Assembly (NCBI GenBank): GCA_041874755.1
Contig: CP102611.1
Span: 3,348,001 to 3,412,000, forward strand
Length of the DNA: 64,000 nt
DNA from: Chitinibacter sp. SCUT-21
GTDB taxonomy: Bacteria > Pseudomonadota > Gammaproteobacteria > Burkholderiales > Chitinibacteraceae
Direction of reading: 5' to 3'
Shown here: positions 19,697 through 27,127 of the stretch, piece after piece
Layout of the letters: each line of letters opens with the position of its first letter
Numbering within the stretch: position 1 is the first letter of the stretch
Translations under genes and position numbers: made by a program
Notes under the pieces: model-generated
What the model saw: only the letters and a program-made list of their open reading frames with translations
Databases searched by the model: none
Told to the model about the DNA's origin: nothing

Positions 19697-21961
19697 TTAG
19701 GCGCGAACGCAATCGACAAAGTACTTGGTTTGACCATCCACTTTCTCGGCCACCAGGCCGTGGGTGTAAGTCTCAAAGCCCGGGAATTTGCCATTGAACG
19801 CACGGACAAATTTCAGGTAGTCAACGATGGTTTTGTTAAACACTTCACCCGGTACCAACAGTGGAATGCCTGGCGGATAGGGCGTTAACATCACCGCGGT
19901 GATGCGGCCTTCCAGCGCATCGAGCGGCACGCGCTCGATCTCTTTGTGCGCCATTTTGGCGAATGCTTTCGATGGTTTCATCGCTGGCACCAGATCCGAC
20001 AAGTACATTTCGGTCGTTAATTTAGCGACGTTGTTCTCGCGGTAAATGCCGTGAATTTGCTGACACAAATCGCGCAGGCCGATGCGTTCGTACTGCGGGA
20101 ATTGCGCTACAAATTCGGGCAATACGCGCCACAGTGGGGCATTTTTGTCGTAGTCGTCTTTAAATTGCTGCAACGCCGTCACCATCGTGTTCCAGCGGCC
20201 TTTGGTAATGCCGATCGTGAACATAATGAAGAAGGAGTATAGGCCGGTTTTCTCAATCACGACGCCGTGTTCAGCCAGATACTTCGCGACAATCGCGGCT
20301 GGGATACCTTGGTCGGTAAAGTCGCCATCCACGTTTAGACCTGGCGTTAAAATCGTCGCCTTGATCGGGTCGAGCAAGTTAAAGCCTTCGGCGATGTCAC
20401 CAAAGCCGTGCCAGTTTTCACCGGCTTTGAGCATCCACGCATCACGGTGATCCAGACCTTCGTCGGTCAGATCATCTGGGCCCCAGACCTTGAACCACCA
20501 GTCGCTGCCGTATTCTTCGTCCACTTTGCGCATTGCGCGGCGGAATTCCAGCGCTTCGGCAAGCGATTCTTCCACCAGTGCAGTGCCGCCTGGTGCTTCC
20601 ATCATCGCCGCCGCCACGTCGCATGACGCGATAATCGCGTACTGTGGGCTGGTTGAGGTGTGCATCAGGTAAGCTTCGTTGAAAATATCGCGGTCAAGCT
20701 TATTGTCGGTCGCGTCTTGCACCAAGATTTGTGATGCCTGCGAAATCCCCGCCAATAATTTATGCGTCGATTGCGTTGAAAAAATCATTGAATCTTTACA
20801 ACGCGGGCGATCCTCGCCAATTGCGTGGTAGTCGCCATAGAAATCGTGGAACGCCGCGTGCGGCAACCACGCTTCGTCAAAGTGCAGCGTTTCGATTACG
20901 CCATCCAACAGGCCTTTGATCTCTTCGACGTTGTACAACACGCCATCGTAAGTCGATTGGGTAATCGTCAATACGCGCGGTTTGATGTCTGGATTTTCGG
21001 CCAGTTTTTCACGGCAGAATGGGTTGGCCAGCATTTTCTGGCGGATCGACTCTGGCTCGAACTCGCTGCGAGGGATTGGGCCGATAATGCCGTAATGATT
21101 GCGCGTTGGCATCAAGAAAATCGGCACCGCGCCGGTCATCATGATCGCGTGTAGAATCGATTTGTGGCAGTTACGGTCAACGACGACAATATCGCCCGGC
21201 GCCACGGTTGAGTTCCAGACGATTTTGTTCGACGTTGATGTGCCGTTGGTTACGAAATACAAATGGTCGGCGTTAAAAATACGCGCCGCATTGCGCTCAG
21301 ACGCCGCAACTGGGCCAGTGTGATCGAGCAGCTGGCCGAGTTCTTCTACTGCATTACATACGTCGGCGCGCAGCATGTTTTCGCCAAAAAATTGGTGAAA
21401 CATCTGGCCGACGGGTGATTTCAAGAACGCCACGCCGCCCGAGTGACCCGGGCAGTGCCATGAATACGAGCCGTCTTGCGCGTAATTAGTCAGCGCGCGG
21501 AAGAACGGTGGCGCCAGGCTATCGAGGTAAGACTTGGCTTCGCGGATAATGTGGCGCGCCACGAATTCGGGGGTATCTTCGTGCATGTGAATAAAGCCGT
21601 GCAGCTCACGCAATACATCATTGGGTATATGGCGAGCGGTGCGCGTTTCACCGTACAAGTAGATCGGAATATCGGGGTTGCGACGGCGAATTTCGGCGAC
21701 AAAGGTGCGTAAATGTTCAAGCGCGTTTTGCGTTTCTTCTGCAGAGCCGCCACCAAATTCTTCGTCGTCAATCGACAAGATAAAACCACAAGCGCGGCTT
21801 TGTTGTTGGGCAAACGAGGTTAAATCACCATAGCTGGTATAACCCACCACATCCGTACCCTCGGCCTCAATGGCCGCCGCCAATTCACGGATACCGGAAC
21901 CGCTGGTATTTTCCGAGCGGAAGTCTTCGTCAATAATGACGAGGGGGAAGTAAAAGCGCAT
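19697..21961 (-). CDS. Orn/Lys/Arg decarboxylase (PLP-dependent, inducible-type architecture)
   Basis: This is a 754-residue fold-type I PLP enzyme that decarboxylates a basic amino acid to a polyamine or agmatine. The layout is an N-terminal response-regulator-like wing domain (about 1-130), a large PLP domain with the Schiff-base lysine K401 in STHK, and a C-terminal domain. The SWHCPGHSGGVAFLKSPVG block is typical of LdcA/AdiA/SpeC relatives. Sequence alone does not settle whether lysine, arginine or ornithine is used. No antiporter gene adjoins it, so it may be biosynthetic rather than acid-resistance. ATG 21961 is preferred over an upstream TTG. Confidence 0.9.
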   Translation of the reverse strand: MRFYFPLVIIDEDFRSENTSGSGIRELAAAIEAEGTDVVGYTSYGDLTSFAQQQSRACGFILSIDDEEFGGGSAEETQNALEHLRTFVAEIRRRNPDIPIYLYGETRTARHIPNDVLRELHGFIHMHEDTPEFVARHIIREAKSYLDSLAPPFFRALTNYAQDGSYSWHCPGHSGGVAFLKSPVGQMFHQFFGENMLRADVCNAVEELGQLLDHTGPVAASERNAARIFNADHLYFVTNGTSTSNKIVWNSTVAPGDIVVVDRNCHKSILHAIMMTGAVPIFLMPTRNHYGIIGPIPRSEFEPESIRQKMLANPFCREKLAENPDIKPRVLTITQSTYDGVLYNVEEIKGLLDGVIETLHFDEAWLPHAAFHDFYGDYHAIGEDRPRCKDSMIFSTQSTHKLLAGISQASQILVQDATDNKLDRDIFNEAYLMHTSTSPQYAIIASCDVAAAMMEAPGGTALVEESLAEALEFRRAMRKVDEEYGSDWWFKVWGPDDLTDEGLDHRDAWMLKAGENWHGFGDIAEGFNLLDPIKATILTPGLNVDGDFTDQGIPAAIVAKYLAEHGVVIEKTGLYSFFIMFTIGITKGRWNTMVTALQQFKDDYDKNAPLWRVLPEFVAQFPQYERIGLRDLCQQIHGIYRENNVAKLTTEMYLSDLVPAMKPSKAFAKMAHKEIERVPLDALEGRITAVMLTPYPPGIPLLVPGEVFNKTIVDYLKFVRAFNGKFPGFETYTHGLVAEKVDGQTKYFVDCVRA

Positions 21962-21997
21962 GGTGTTTCCCAATTTAGACGTCTGAAAAAGAAAGAA

Positions 21998-22016
21998 GAG
22001 GGCGAAAAGCGCCCCC
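21998..22016 (-). terminator. Possible terminator of the minor-pilin operon
   Basis: Read on the minus strand, a 5-bp GC stem (GGGCG/CGCCC) is followed by a pyrimidine-rich tract with several T-runs. It lies 50 bases past the pilV stop and just upstream of the decarboxylase start. Confidence 0.45.
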
Positions 22017-22065
22017 TTATTTTATTGCTGCATTCTAACCTATGATCGTTGATTCGTTGTGAAGT

Positions 22066-22671
22066 TTATTCACATGCGCCTTCGAGTCGCCAAGCGTCTT
22101 TCCAGTTGGCACCAGTGCCCGGAGCGTACGGCCCCCCAATCCAGCACCAACCCCCAACAATGCAAACATACTTATAGCCAAGATTTTTAACTATATCCCC
22201 ATCTTTGTATTGCGAACGATCAACATAAGCTGGCGCGCTGCATGGTGCTGCTGTAACACTCGGAGCTGCAGTGGCGGCGGGCGCCGTAGTTGCCGAAGCG
22301 GCTGCGACATTAATTTGCGTACTCACTGCGATTTCTTGTTTTGTCCCTGTCGAATCGGTCCAACAAGCATGAATAGTCATATTTCGCAGATTGCTAATGC
22401 CAGAAACAGTGCTAACAACCCAAGATCTATGAATTGATCCATCGGCATTATTGCAATTACCCGTGTCTTGCCCGCTCGAGGTCACGCCGATCGCGCGGAA
22501 ATAATCAATTTGCTGCTGTACTGCGGCCATTGCTTTGGCGCGCTCATTGCTATAGCTAACACTGCGATACAGATTGCCATTAAATCCGGCTAGGGCTAAC
22601 AGTCCAATGGCTAAAATGGCGACCGAGATCAATACCTCGATCAAACTAAAGCCAGTTTGTGCTTTAGTCAT
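22066..22671 (-). CDS. pilV: Type IV minor pilin PilV-like protein with C-terminal chitin-binding-like module
   Basis: This 201-residue protein has the PilV prepilin leader (cleavage between G7 and F8 of QTG-FSLIEV, with the conserved Glu5 of the mature protein) and a hydrophobic helix at about 8-30. A PilV-type region follows to about 122. An Ala/Thr/Pro/Ser-rich linker (123-146) leads into a C-terminal module at 147-201, rich in Trp/Tyr (Y155, Y166, Y168, W175, W177, W190, W194), with Cys 144, 170, 176 and 200. Its Y-x-x-GD-x-V ... Y-x-C ... W-x-x-x-W pattern resembles CBM5/12 or CBM73 chitin-binding domains. The start overlaps the pilX stop (TAATG). The fusion suggests a pilus tip that binds chitin. 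Confidence 0.85.
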   Translation of the reverse strand: MTKAQTGFSLIEVLISVAILAIGLLALAGFNGNLYRSVSYSNERAKAMAAVQQQIDYFRAIGVTSSGQDTGNCNNADGSIHRSWVVSTVSGISNLRNMTIHACWTDSTGTKQEIAVSTQINVAAASATTAPAATAAPSVTAAPCSAPAYVDRSQYKDGDIVKNLGYKYVCIVGGWCWIGGPYAPGTGANWKDAWRLEGACE

Positions 22672-23939
22672 TAGAAATCCCTCCATGAGCCATTAAAGAG
22701 TGTCGCTGCAACCCCCGCGCTGCCAGCTGGGACGCGAGAATAGGTGGGGTTGGCATTGACATTTAATGATAAATCACCAGTTACATTGCCAGCAAATGCG
22801 GCAGTGCCTTGCAGAAACAAGCTGCCGCCAAGCGATGATTGGCCGGTATTGCCCACTACATACAGCATGCCAAACATCGATAAAGTATTGTTATTCAGGT
22901 TAAAGTTCCCCCCCACGATCAGCTCGACCCCAGCGGGAAATCCCCAGCCAAAATTGGCAGTGCTACTGTTGATGTTGACATCACCGGTGACATAAATTTG
23001 GCTAATCCCTGCGGCGGTACAGGCGGTTAAATCTGCCTGTGTGGCATTGCCGGTAATGACGCAAGCTGTTCGCGGCGATGCGCCGTTTTGACTGGTGCGT
23101 TGGGCGAAAATTTGGGCCTGCGTTTGACCGCTAAAGTATTTTTGAAAATGCGCGTCATTTGGAATCGAGCCAGTCACTTGATAGCGTGGCGTATACCGAT
23201 CACCTGGATTATTCTGGCAATCGACCTTACAGCCCGTCACGCTGGCATCATTGCCAGCGATGGCGCCAACTGAAATGCCGCAGTTATATTCTGTCATCGA
23301 ACCGGTAAAGCCATGGATGGATGGCGGCGGCGAATACGTGTTGCCAATGGTCAGTGTGCCATTGATATCAAGCGGACAAATTGCCCCAGGTCCAATATTA
23401 AAATCGGTAACCACAAAGGCCTCCGCATAGGGATTGGTGCAATTAGTGGTATCAGCACAACCCTGTGAGATGAGGGTAAATCGATTGGGGGTCGTCGTTG
23501 CGGCCAGATACACGCGATAAGACTGGCTGATCCCGCTCAGGGTATTACCGTCATTATCCGTAGGTTGAGTTAGCTCTCCTGAAATGGCCACATTCCAGCC
23601 TGAAGCAGCAAAATTATGGGCATAGGTATTGCCTAGACTATTCAAATAACCCACATTATTTAAGCTATTGGCAAAAGCTGGCCGCAAAGTGAGGGTTGTG
23701 CCACTTTGGGTGAAATAAGTATTCCAGTTGGTGGCTATTTGGGTAATAAAGCGAGCCTGCCCAGATTGAGCTGCTTCCAGGGCTTGAGCTTGTTTGTATT
23801 CATTGGTGGCGCTGCGTTGCTCCAAGATGACTGAGCGATTGCTGTACAAAGTCATGATTGCCAATACCAGCAGCAAAATAACTGAAACCAATAGTGTGGC
23901 AACGCCAGCTTGTTTTTTAGGGTAGTAAAGTTTGGGCAT
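22671..23939 (-). CDS. pilX: Type IV pilus assembly protein PilX-like, with a large C-terminal region
   Basis: This 422-residue protein has an N-terminal PilX_N region (AGVATLLVSVILLLVLAIMTLYSNRS) with a hydrophobic helix at about 13-33. Unlike true pilins it lacks the G-F/Glu5 leader, as is usual for PilX. The rest is long for PilX (often about 170-200 residues). It is rich in Gly, Asn, Thr and Ser, with repeated short strands near the end (GDVNINSSTANFG, GGNFNLNNNTLS, GGSLFLQGT, GNVTGDLSLN) that suggest a beta-helix. It lies 2 bases after pilW. Confidence 0.78.
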   Translation of the reverse strand: MPKLYYPKKQAGVATLLVSVILLLVLAIMTLYSNRSVILEQRSATNEYKQAQALEAAQSGQARFITQIATNWNTYFTQSGTTLTLRPAFANSLNNVGYLNSLGNTYAHNFAASGWNVAISGELTQPTDNDGNTLSGISQSYRVYLAATTTPNRFTLISQGCADTTNCTNPYAEAFVVTDFNIGPGAICPLDINGTLTIGNTYSPPPSIHGFTGSMTEYNCGISVGAIAGNDASVTGCKVDCQNNPGDRYTPRYQVTGSIPNDAHFQKYFSGQTQAQIFAQRTSQNGASPRTACVITGNATQADLTACTAAGISQIYVTGDVNINSSTANFGWGFPAGVELIVGGNFNLNNNTLSMFGMLYVVGNTGQSSLGGSLFLQGTAAFAGNVTGDLSLNVNANPTYSRVPAGSAGVAATLFNGSWRDF

Positions 23940-23941
23940 AC

Positions 23942-24562
23942 TTAAGAACCTGCGGTTGCATTGCCCGGAGCAGGGGCATTAGGCAGCACAATTTGCAAAT
24001 TAATTGGCAGTTTAACCGTAGTATCGGTGCGTAATCGGGATGCCAAATTAATTAGAATTCGTGGTTGATTGCCGAAATTAAAGTAGTCAACAGTGAAAGC
24101 GGTCACTTCCACATTATTGGCCGAGGTTACTTCGCTCCAATCACTGCTCACCGCACAGGTGTTGTCAGCGCCCGCCGTTTTCATGTAAAGCTTGCCATCG
24201 GTGTTCAGCAAAAATCCACTATTGCGTAAATTGCCACGCTCATCGACGTAGCGATAAATAATGCAGTTATTCGTGGTTAGCGAGGCATTCGTGCGCCCCA
24301 GCCAAATGATGCTCACCACAGCAGCATTCGTACTGCCCCTTGGGGCATATCCAGCGCGGCGAATATCACGCTGCATCAATGTGGCGGTACTGCGAATATC
24401 TTGCTGCAGTTTGCTTTGCAGCAGCAAAGATTTGCTGGTTTGCAATGTACTTAAAAAATATGAAAAAGCTGCGCCCATCACCAATAAGCCGAGCGCGAGT
24501 GCCACCATGATCTCGATCAGGGTGAAACCAGCTTGTTTGGCAGAAATTTGTTTAGCAAGCAT
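23942..24562 (-). CDS. pilW: Type IV minor pilin PilW-like
   Basis: This is a 206-residue minor pilin with prepilin cleavage between G12 and F13 (KQAG-FTLIEI), mature Glu5 and a hydrophobic helix at about 13-35. The DIRSTATLMQRDIRRAGYAPRG segment after the helix is typical of PilW. It acts with the other minor pilins to prime type IV pilus assembly in the inner membrane. Its start overlaps the upstream fimT-like gene by 11 bases, so translation is probably coupled. Confidence 0.87.
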   Translation of the reverse strand: MLAKQISAKQAGFTLIEIMVALALGLLVMGAAFSYFLSTLQTSKSLLLQSKLQQDIRSTATLMQRDIRRAGYAPRGSTNAAVVSIIWLGRTNASLTTNNCIIYRYVDERGNLRNSGFLLNTDGKLYMKTAGADNTCAVSSDWSEVTSANNVEVTAFTVDYFNFGNQPRILINLASRLRTDTTVKLPINLQIVLPNAPAPGNATAGS

Positions 24563-25088
24563 TGGGGTATCCTGCTACTTTGTTTGCGCCTGCTGACGAG
24601 CTGATGCATACCCCACCAATAATGGTCATTTTAACCTGGGCTGTATAGCTACTATTAGTGATGCTGATATTTTGCGTGCTGTTGAGCATGCCAAAGCTAT
24701 TGGACATTGGTAAGCCGCGCACTGAATCAAAAATTAATTGATCAAATTGACCACTTGCTGGCGCTAAATTAACCGGCGTGGCGGTGACTTGTTTGACTTC
24801 ACAGTAATTGCTGTTGCTGATATCGGTCACCGTGCAATTGCAATGCGAGCCTTTGGCGCTTAGGCCATAGCAAGTGTTTTGCACGTTCAAATACACGGGC
24901 TTATTGCGGCGGATGGCCTCTGAGCGGGCCAGAATTAAATCTTGCGCTAAGTTTTCGGTAATGGATTTCACACGTGTGCTGCTCACAAAAGACATCATAT
25001 TTGGCGCAGCGATTGCAAGAACTATCCCTAGGATAACGACCGTGATCATCATTTCGATCAGCGTAAAACCACGTTGAGGTGCGAGCAT
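24552..25088 (-). CDS. fimT: Type IV minor pilin, GspH/FimT family
   Basis: This is a 178-residue pseudopilin with prepilin cleavage between G7 and F8 (APQRG-FTLIEM) and a hydrophobic helix at about 8-28. The LAQDLILARSEAIRRNKPV block is the hallmark of GspH/FimT. It is the first gene of a four-gene minor-pilin operon (fimT-pilW-pilX-pilV). FimT-type proteins have been linked to DNA binding during uptake in other bacteria, but this cannot be inferred here. pilE and pilY1 are not in the window. Confidence 0.87.
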   Translation of the reverse strand: MLAPQRGFTLIEMMITVVILGIVLAIAAPNMMSFVSSTRVKSITENLAQDLILARSEAIRRNKPVYLNVQNTCYGLSAKGSHCNCTVTDISNSNYCEVKQVTATPVNLAPASGQFDQLIFDSVRGLPMSNSFGMLNSTQNISITNSSYTAQVKMTIIGGVCISSSAGANKVAGYPNAC

Positions 25089-26294
25089 TGACTTAAAGCG
25101 TTGTTAGATTTGTTGAATTGTTACAGATATCGAGCAGGTATTGAGAAAAAATTGATTGGCGGTCAGTTGGGTAAGAAGAGCGGATTAAATAGAGCCGATT
25201 GCAAAGTCTAGACGTATGTAAGCAAGCATTCTTGCTATGCATCAGCTTGTCAATTTTGCCTTTGTTGCGAACGCTGTTGCTCTTGGTCGATGGATCATGT
25301 ACCGCCAATGCGGCATTAGCCGGCCGTCCTGATGTGCCTATCGTTTAGCAATTGGCAGGTCGCGGCGGCAAACTCGCGATACGCTAGCGTCGCGCAGCTT
25401 GCTGCGTCAAATGGTTCAAGGCCACAGTCTGCGCTAAGGCGGCAAGCCGCCAAGCCTCGCTGAGTCATTTTCAAACGGCGCGGCTCCACGGGCAATCCGC
25501 TCTAGAAAATGCAGGGGTATATCAACCAATCCTTTTTTAAAATTGTTCTTCGGAGCGACACTATGGTAGGTATGTGCTTAGACGGTTGGGCTGCGCCCAA
25601 TCCCCTACGTCAAGCCGAGCGAGGATCTGGTGATTATTTGGTGTTTGTATGGCCTGCAGGCGCAGGCGGTGAACCGGCCGTTTCGCCGGCCAGACGAGCA
25701 AGGGACGGGTCTTGCGCCGTCCCTTGCAACCCTCGCGCGCCCGATCGCCGCGAAACCCCGCTTGAAAAAGCCACGGCGAGGCGCCGCTACAACTCGCGTT
25801 GCGCTAACGTCGCAACGCTCAAACACTACGCGGCTTAAAACCTCGCCATGACTTTTTAAAGCGGCGCGGCTCCACGGGCAATCTGTACTAATCAGCAGCA
25901 ACTGTAGGGTCGGCTTTAGCCGACCAAGCACGATCAAAAAGGTCGGCTAAAGCCGACCCTACAAAGATGGTGTGGGTATATCGATGGAGGTTAAGTTCAA
26001 ATTGACTTCCAGATCAACACGTAGCCATGTATATGCCGCAATCATTGGTCTGCGCTAATTCCCCTACATCAGCGCCGAGCGAGGAACAGGCGGGGCGGGG
26101 TTTCGGCGAGCACTGTTCGAAGGCCGCAGGCCAAGTCGCGCAGCCGCCGCCTCGACTGTCCGCAGCGAGGGAACGGGCGTAGCCCGCGCAGATGTGGGGT
26201 CGCCTTCCTTTGCTTACTTTCCTTGGCGAAGCAAGGAAAGTAAGTGCCGCGGCGCATAGCCGCCAATCCCAGCTTGATCAATTGCGGCAGGTAA
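25089..26294. other. Repeat-rich intergenic region, no convincing gene
   Basis: This stretch of about 1.2 kb lies between the minor-pilin operon and the FRG gene. It holds two diverged copies of a repeat containing GGCGCGGCTCCACGGGCAATC (near 25479 and 25862). It also has a GC-rich repeat-like block at about 25640-25800, a paired palindrome at 25903-25963, and another repeat-like block at about 26070-26260. ORFs here have biased Arg/Ala/Pro composition and no ribosome sites. Confidence 0.6.
25903..25963. repeat. Paired REP-like palindromic element
   Basis: Two 23-base arms, 25903-25925 and 25941-25963, are perfect reverse complements. Each also contains its own near-perfect palindrome (GGTCGGCT/AGCCGACC). 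The 15-base spacer is A-rich. The form is that of a bacterial REP/BIME element. The RNA could fold into one long hairpin or two short ones. Confidence 0.8.
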
Positions 26295-26324
26295 ATAAAA
26301 AACCGCCATAGATGGCGGTTTAGG
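26295..26324 (-). terminator. Intrinsic terminator of the FRG gene
   Basis: A 10-bp stem (AAACCGCCAT/ATGGCGGTTT) with a 2-base loop is followed on the minus strand by TTTTATTTA. It lies about 55 bases past the FRG stop. Confidence 0.75.
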
Positions 26325-26376
26325 AAATTAGCAGCAAAAATTGGCGTGAGTAACCTTAGCCAGCCAGCCGCATTAA

Positions 26377-27057
26377 TTAAAATGGAAACTTCCAATATTC
26401 GCTCGATTCTATGGTCCAGTTTGTAAATCGAGATAGTCCATCAAGATCTGGGAAAATAGTTGCTGAATTAATGCCGTAATATGACAACTCTGTTTTGAGT
26501 TCTTTTTTATACTCTTGGGCTATGACGATCTGTTCGAATTGATGGACCCCTGTCGATTCTTTGCTTAGCTCCAATCGTGGGTCTGGATGTATTGTGAACA
26601 ATCCGCCTTGATTTGTAATTCGATTCGCTGTCCTAGGGGGACGGAAGACCGCTAAGTGCTCATGTTCCATTGGGCTTTTACTTAGCGCCTCTAATGAGAC
26701 CTGCTTATTAAATTGTGCGGCAAGGATAATCGAGTCATTATTGCTGTCATCATCAATGGCGAAAAAAGTCGCAACTAGCGGATTAGTGGTCCAGTCGAGT
26801 AACCTAGTCGCTAATCCGTGATGCTGAGCTATAGCCAACCATTCCCAATCTGATTGCGGTCTATTTGGTAAGTATGCAATTGCTTGGCGCTTCCAAGCTT
26901 CAAATACTGTTTTGTCCGAAACTTTATCGTAAGGGGCTCTCCCTGCTTTTGGAATGATTTTCCAATCGGGGTTGGATTGACCACGAAAATACCATCTTTT
27001 ATCAGATCTGAACTCGCTAAATTTTTGGTGCAATTGAATGAAATTTTCAATTCTCAT
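26377..27057 (-). CDS. FRG domain-containing protein
   Basis: This 226-residue soluble protein has the FRG-domain signature: YFRGQS at 23-28, then WLAIAQHHGLATRLLDWT and NPLVATFFA at about 72-100. FRG domains occur in prokaryotic proteins of unknown biochemical role, often in accessory or defence-like islands. It stands alone, between a repeat-rich gap and a palindromic element, which fits acquisition by transfer. The base composition is also lower in GC than the neighbouring hrpA. GAGG lies 8 bases before the ATG at 27057. Confidence 0.85.
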   Translation of the reverse strand: MRIENFIQLHQKFSEFRSDKRWYFRGQSNPDWKIIPKAGRAPYDKVSDKTVFEAWKRQAIAYLPNRPQSDWEWLAIAQHHGLATRLLDWTTNPLVATFFAIDDDSNNDSIILAAQFNKQVSLEALSKSPMEHEHLAVFRPPRTANRITNQGGLFTIHPDPRLELSKESTGVHQFEQIVIAQEYKKELKTELSYYGINSATIFPDLDGLSRFTNWTIESSEYWKFPF

Positions 27058-27082
27058 CAAAAAATCCTCATTTTCTGAAAAT

Positions 27083-27116
27083 GGTGGGTTACGCCTTCGG
27101 CTAACCCACCCTACAC
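27083..27116. repeat. REP-like palindrome between hrpA and the FRG gene
   Basis: A stem (GGTGGGTTA/TAACCCACC, extended by GCC/GGC) with a one-base bulge and TTC loop is followed by CTACA. Elements of this form (GGTGGGTTA...TAACCCACCCTAC) are scattered in many proteobacterial genomes. It lies just past the hrpA stop and just upstream of the FRG start. Confidence 0.75.
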
Positions 27117-27127
27117 ATCACACGCCA

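Noticed and set aside
25509..25937. ORFs of about 73-110 residues on both strands, rich in Arg, Ala and Pro
   Set aside because: They lie in repeat-like DNA, overlap on both strands, lack ribosome sites and have no family character.
26069..26395. 108-residue ORF on the minus strand (CFAKESKQRKATPHLRG segment)
   Set aside because: This type of ORF comes from a dispersed intergenic repeat and overlaps the end of the FRG gene.
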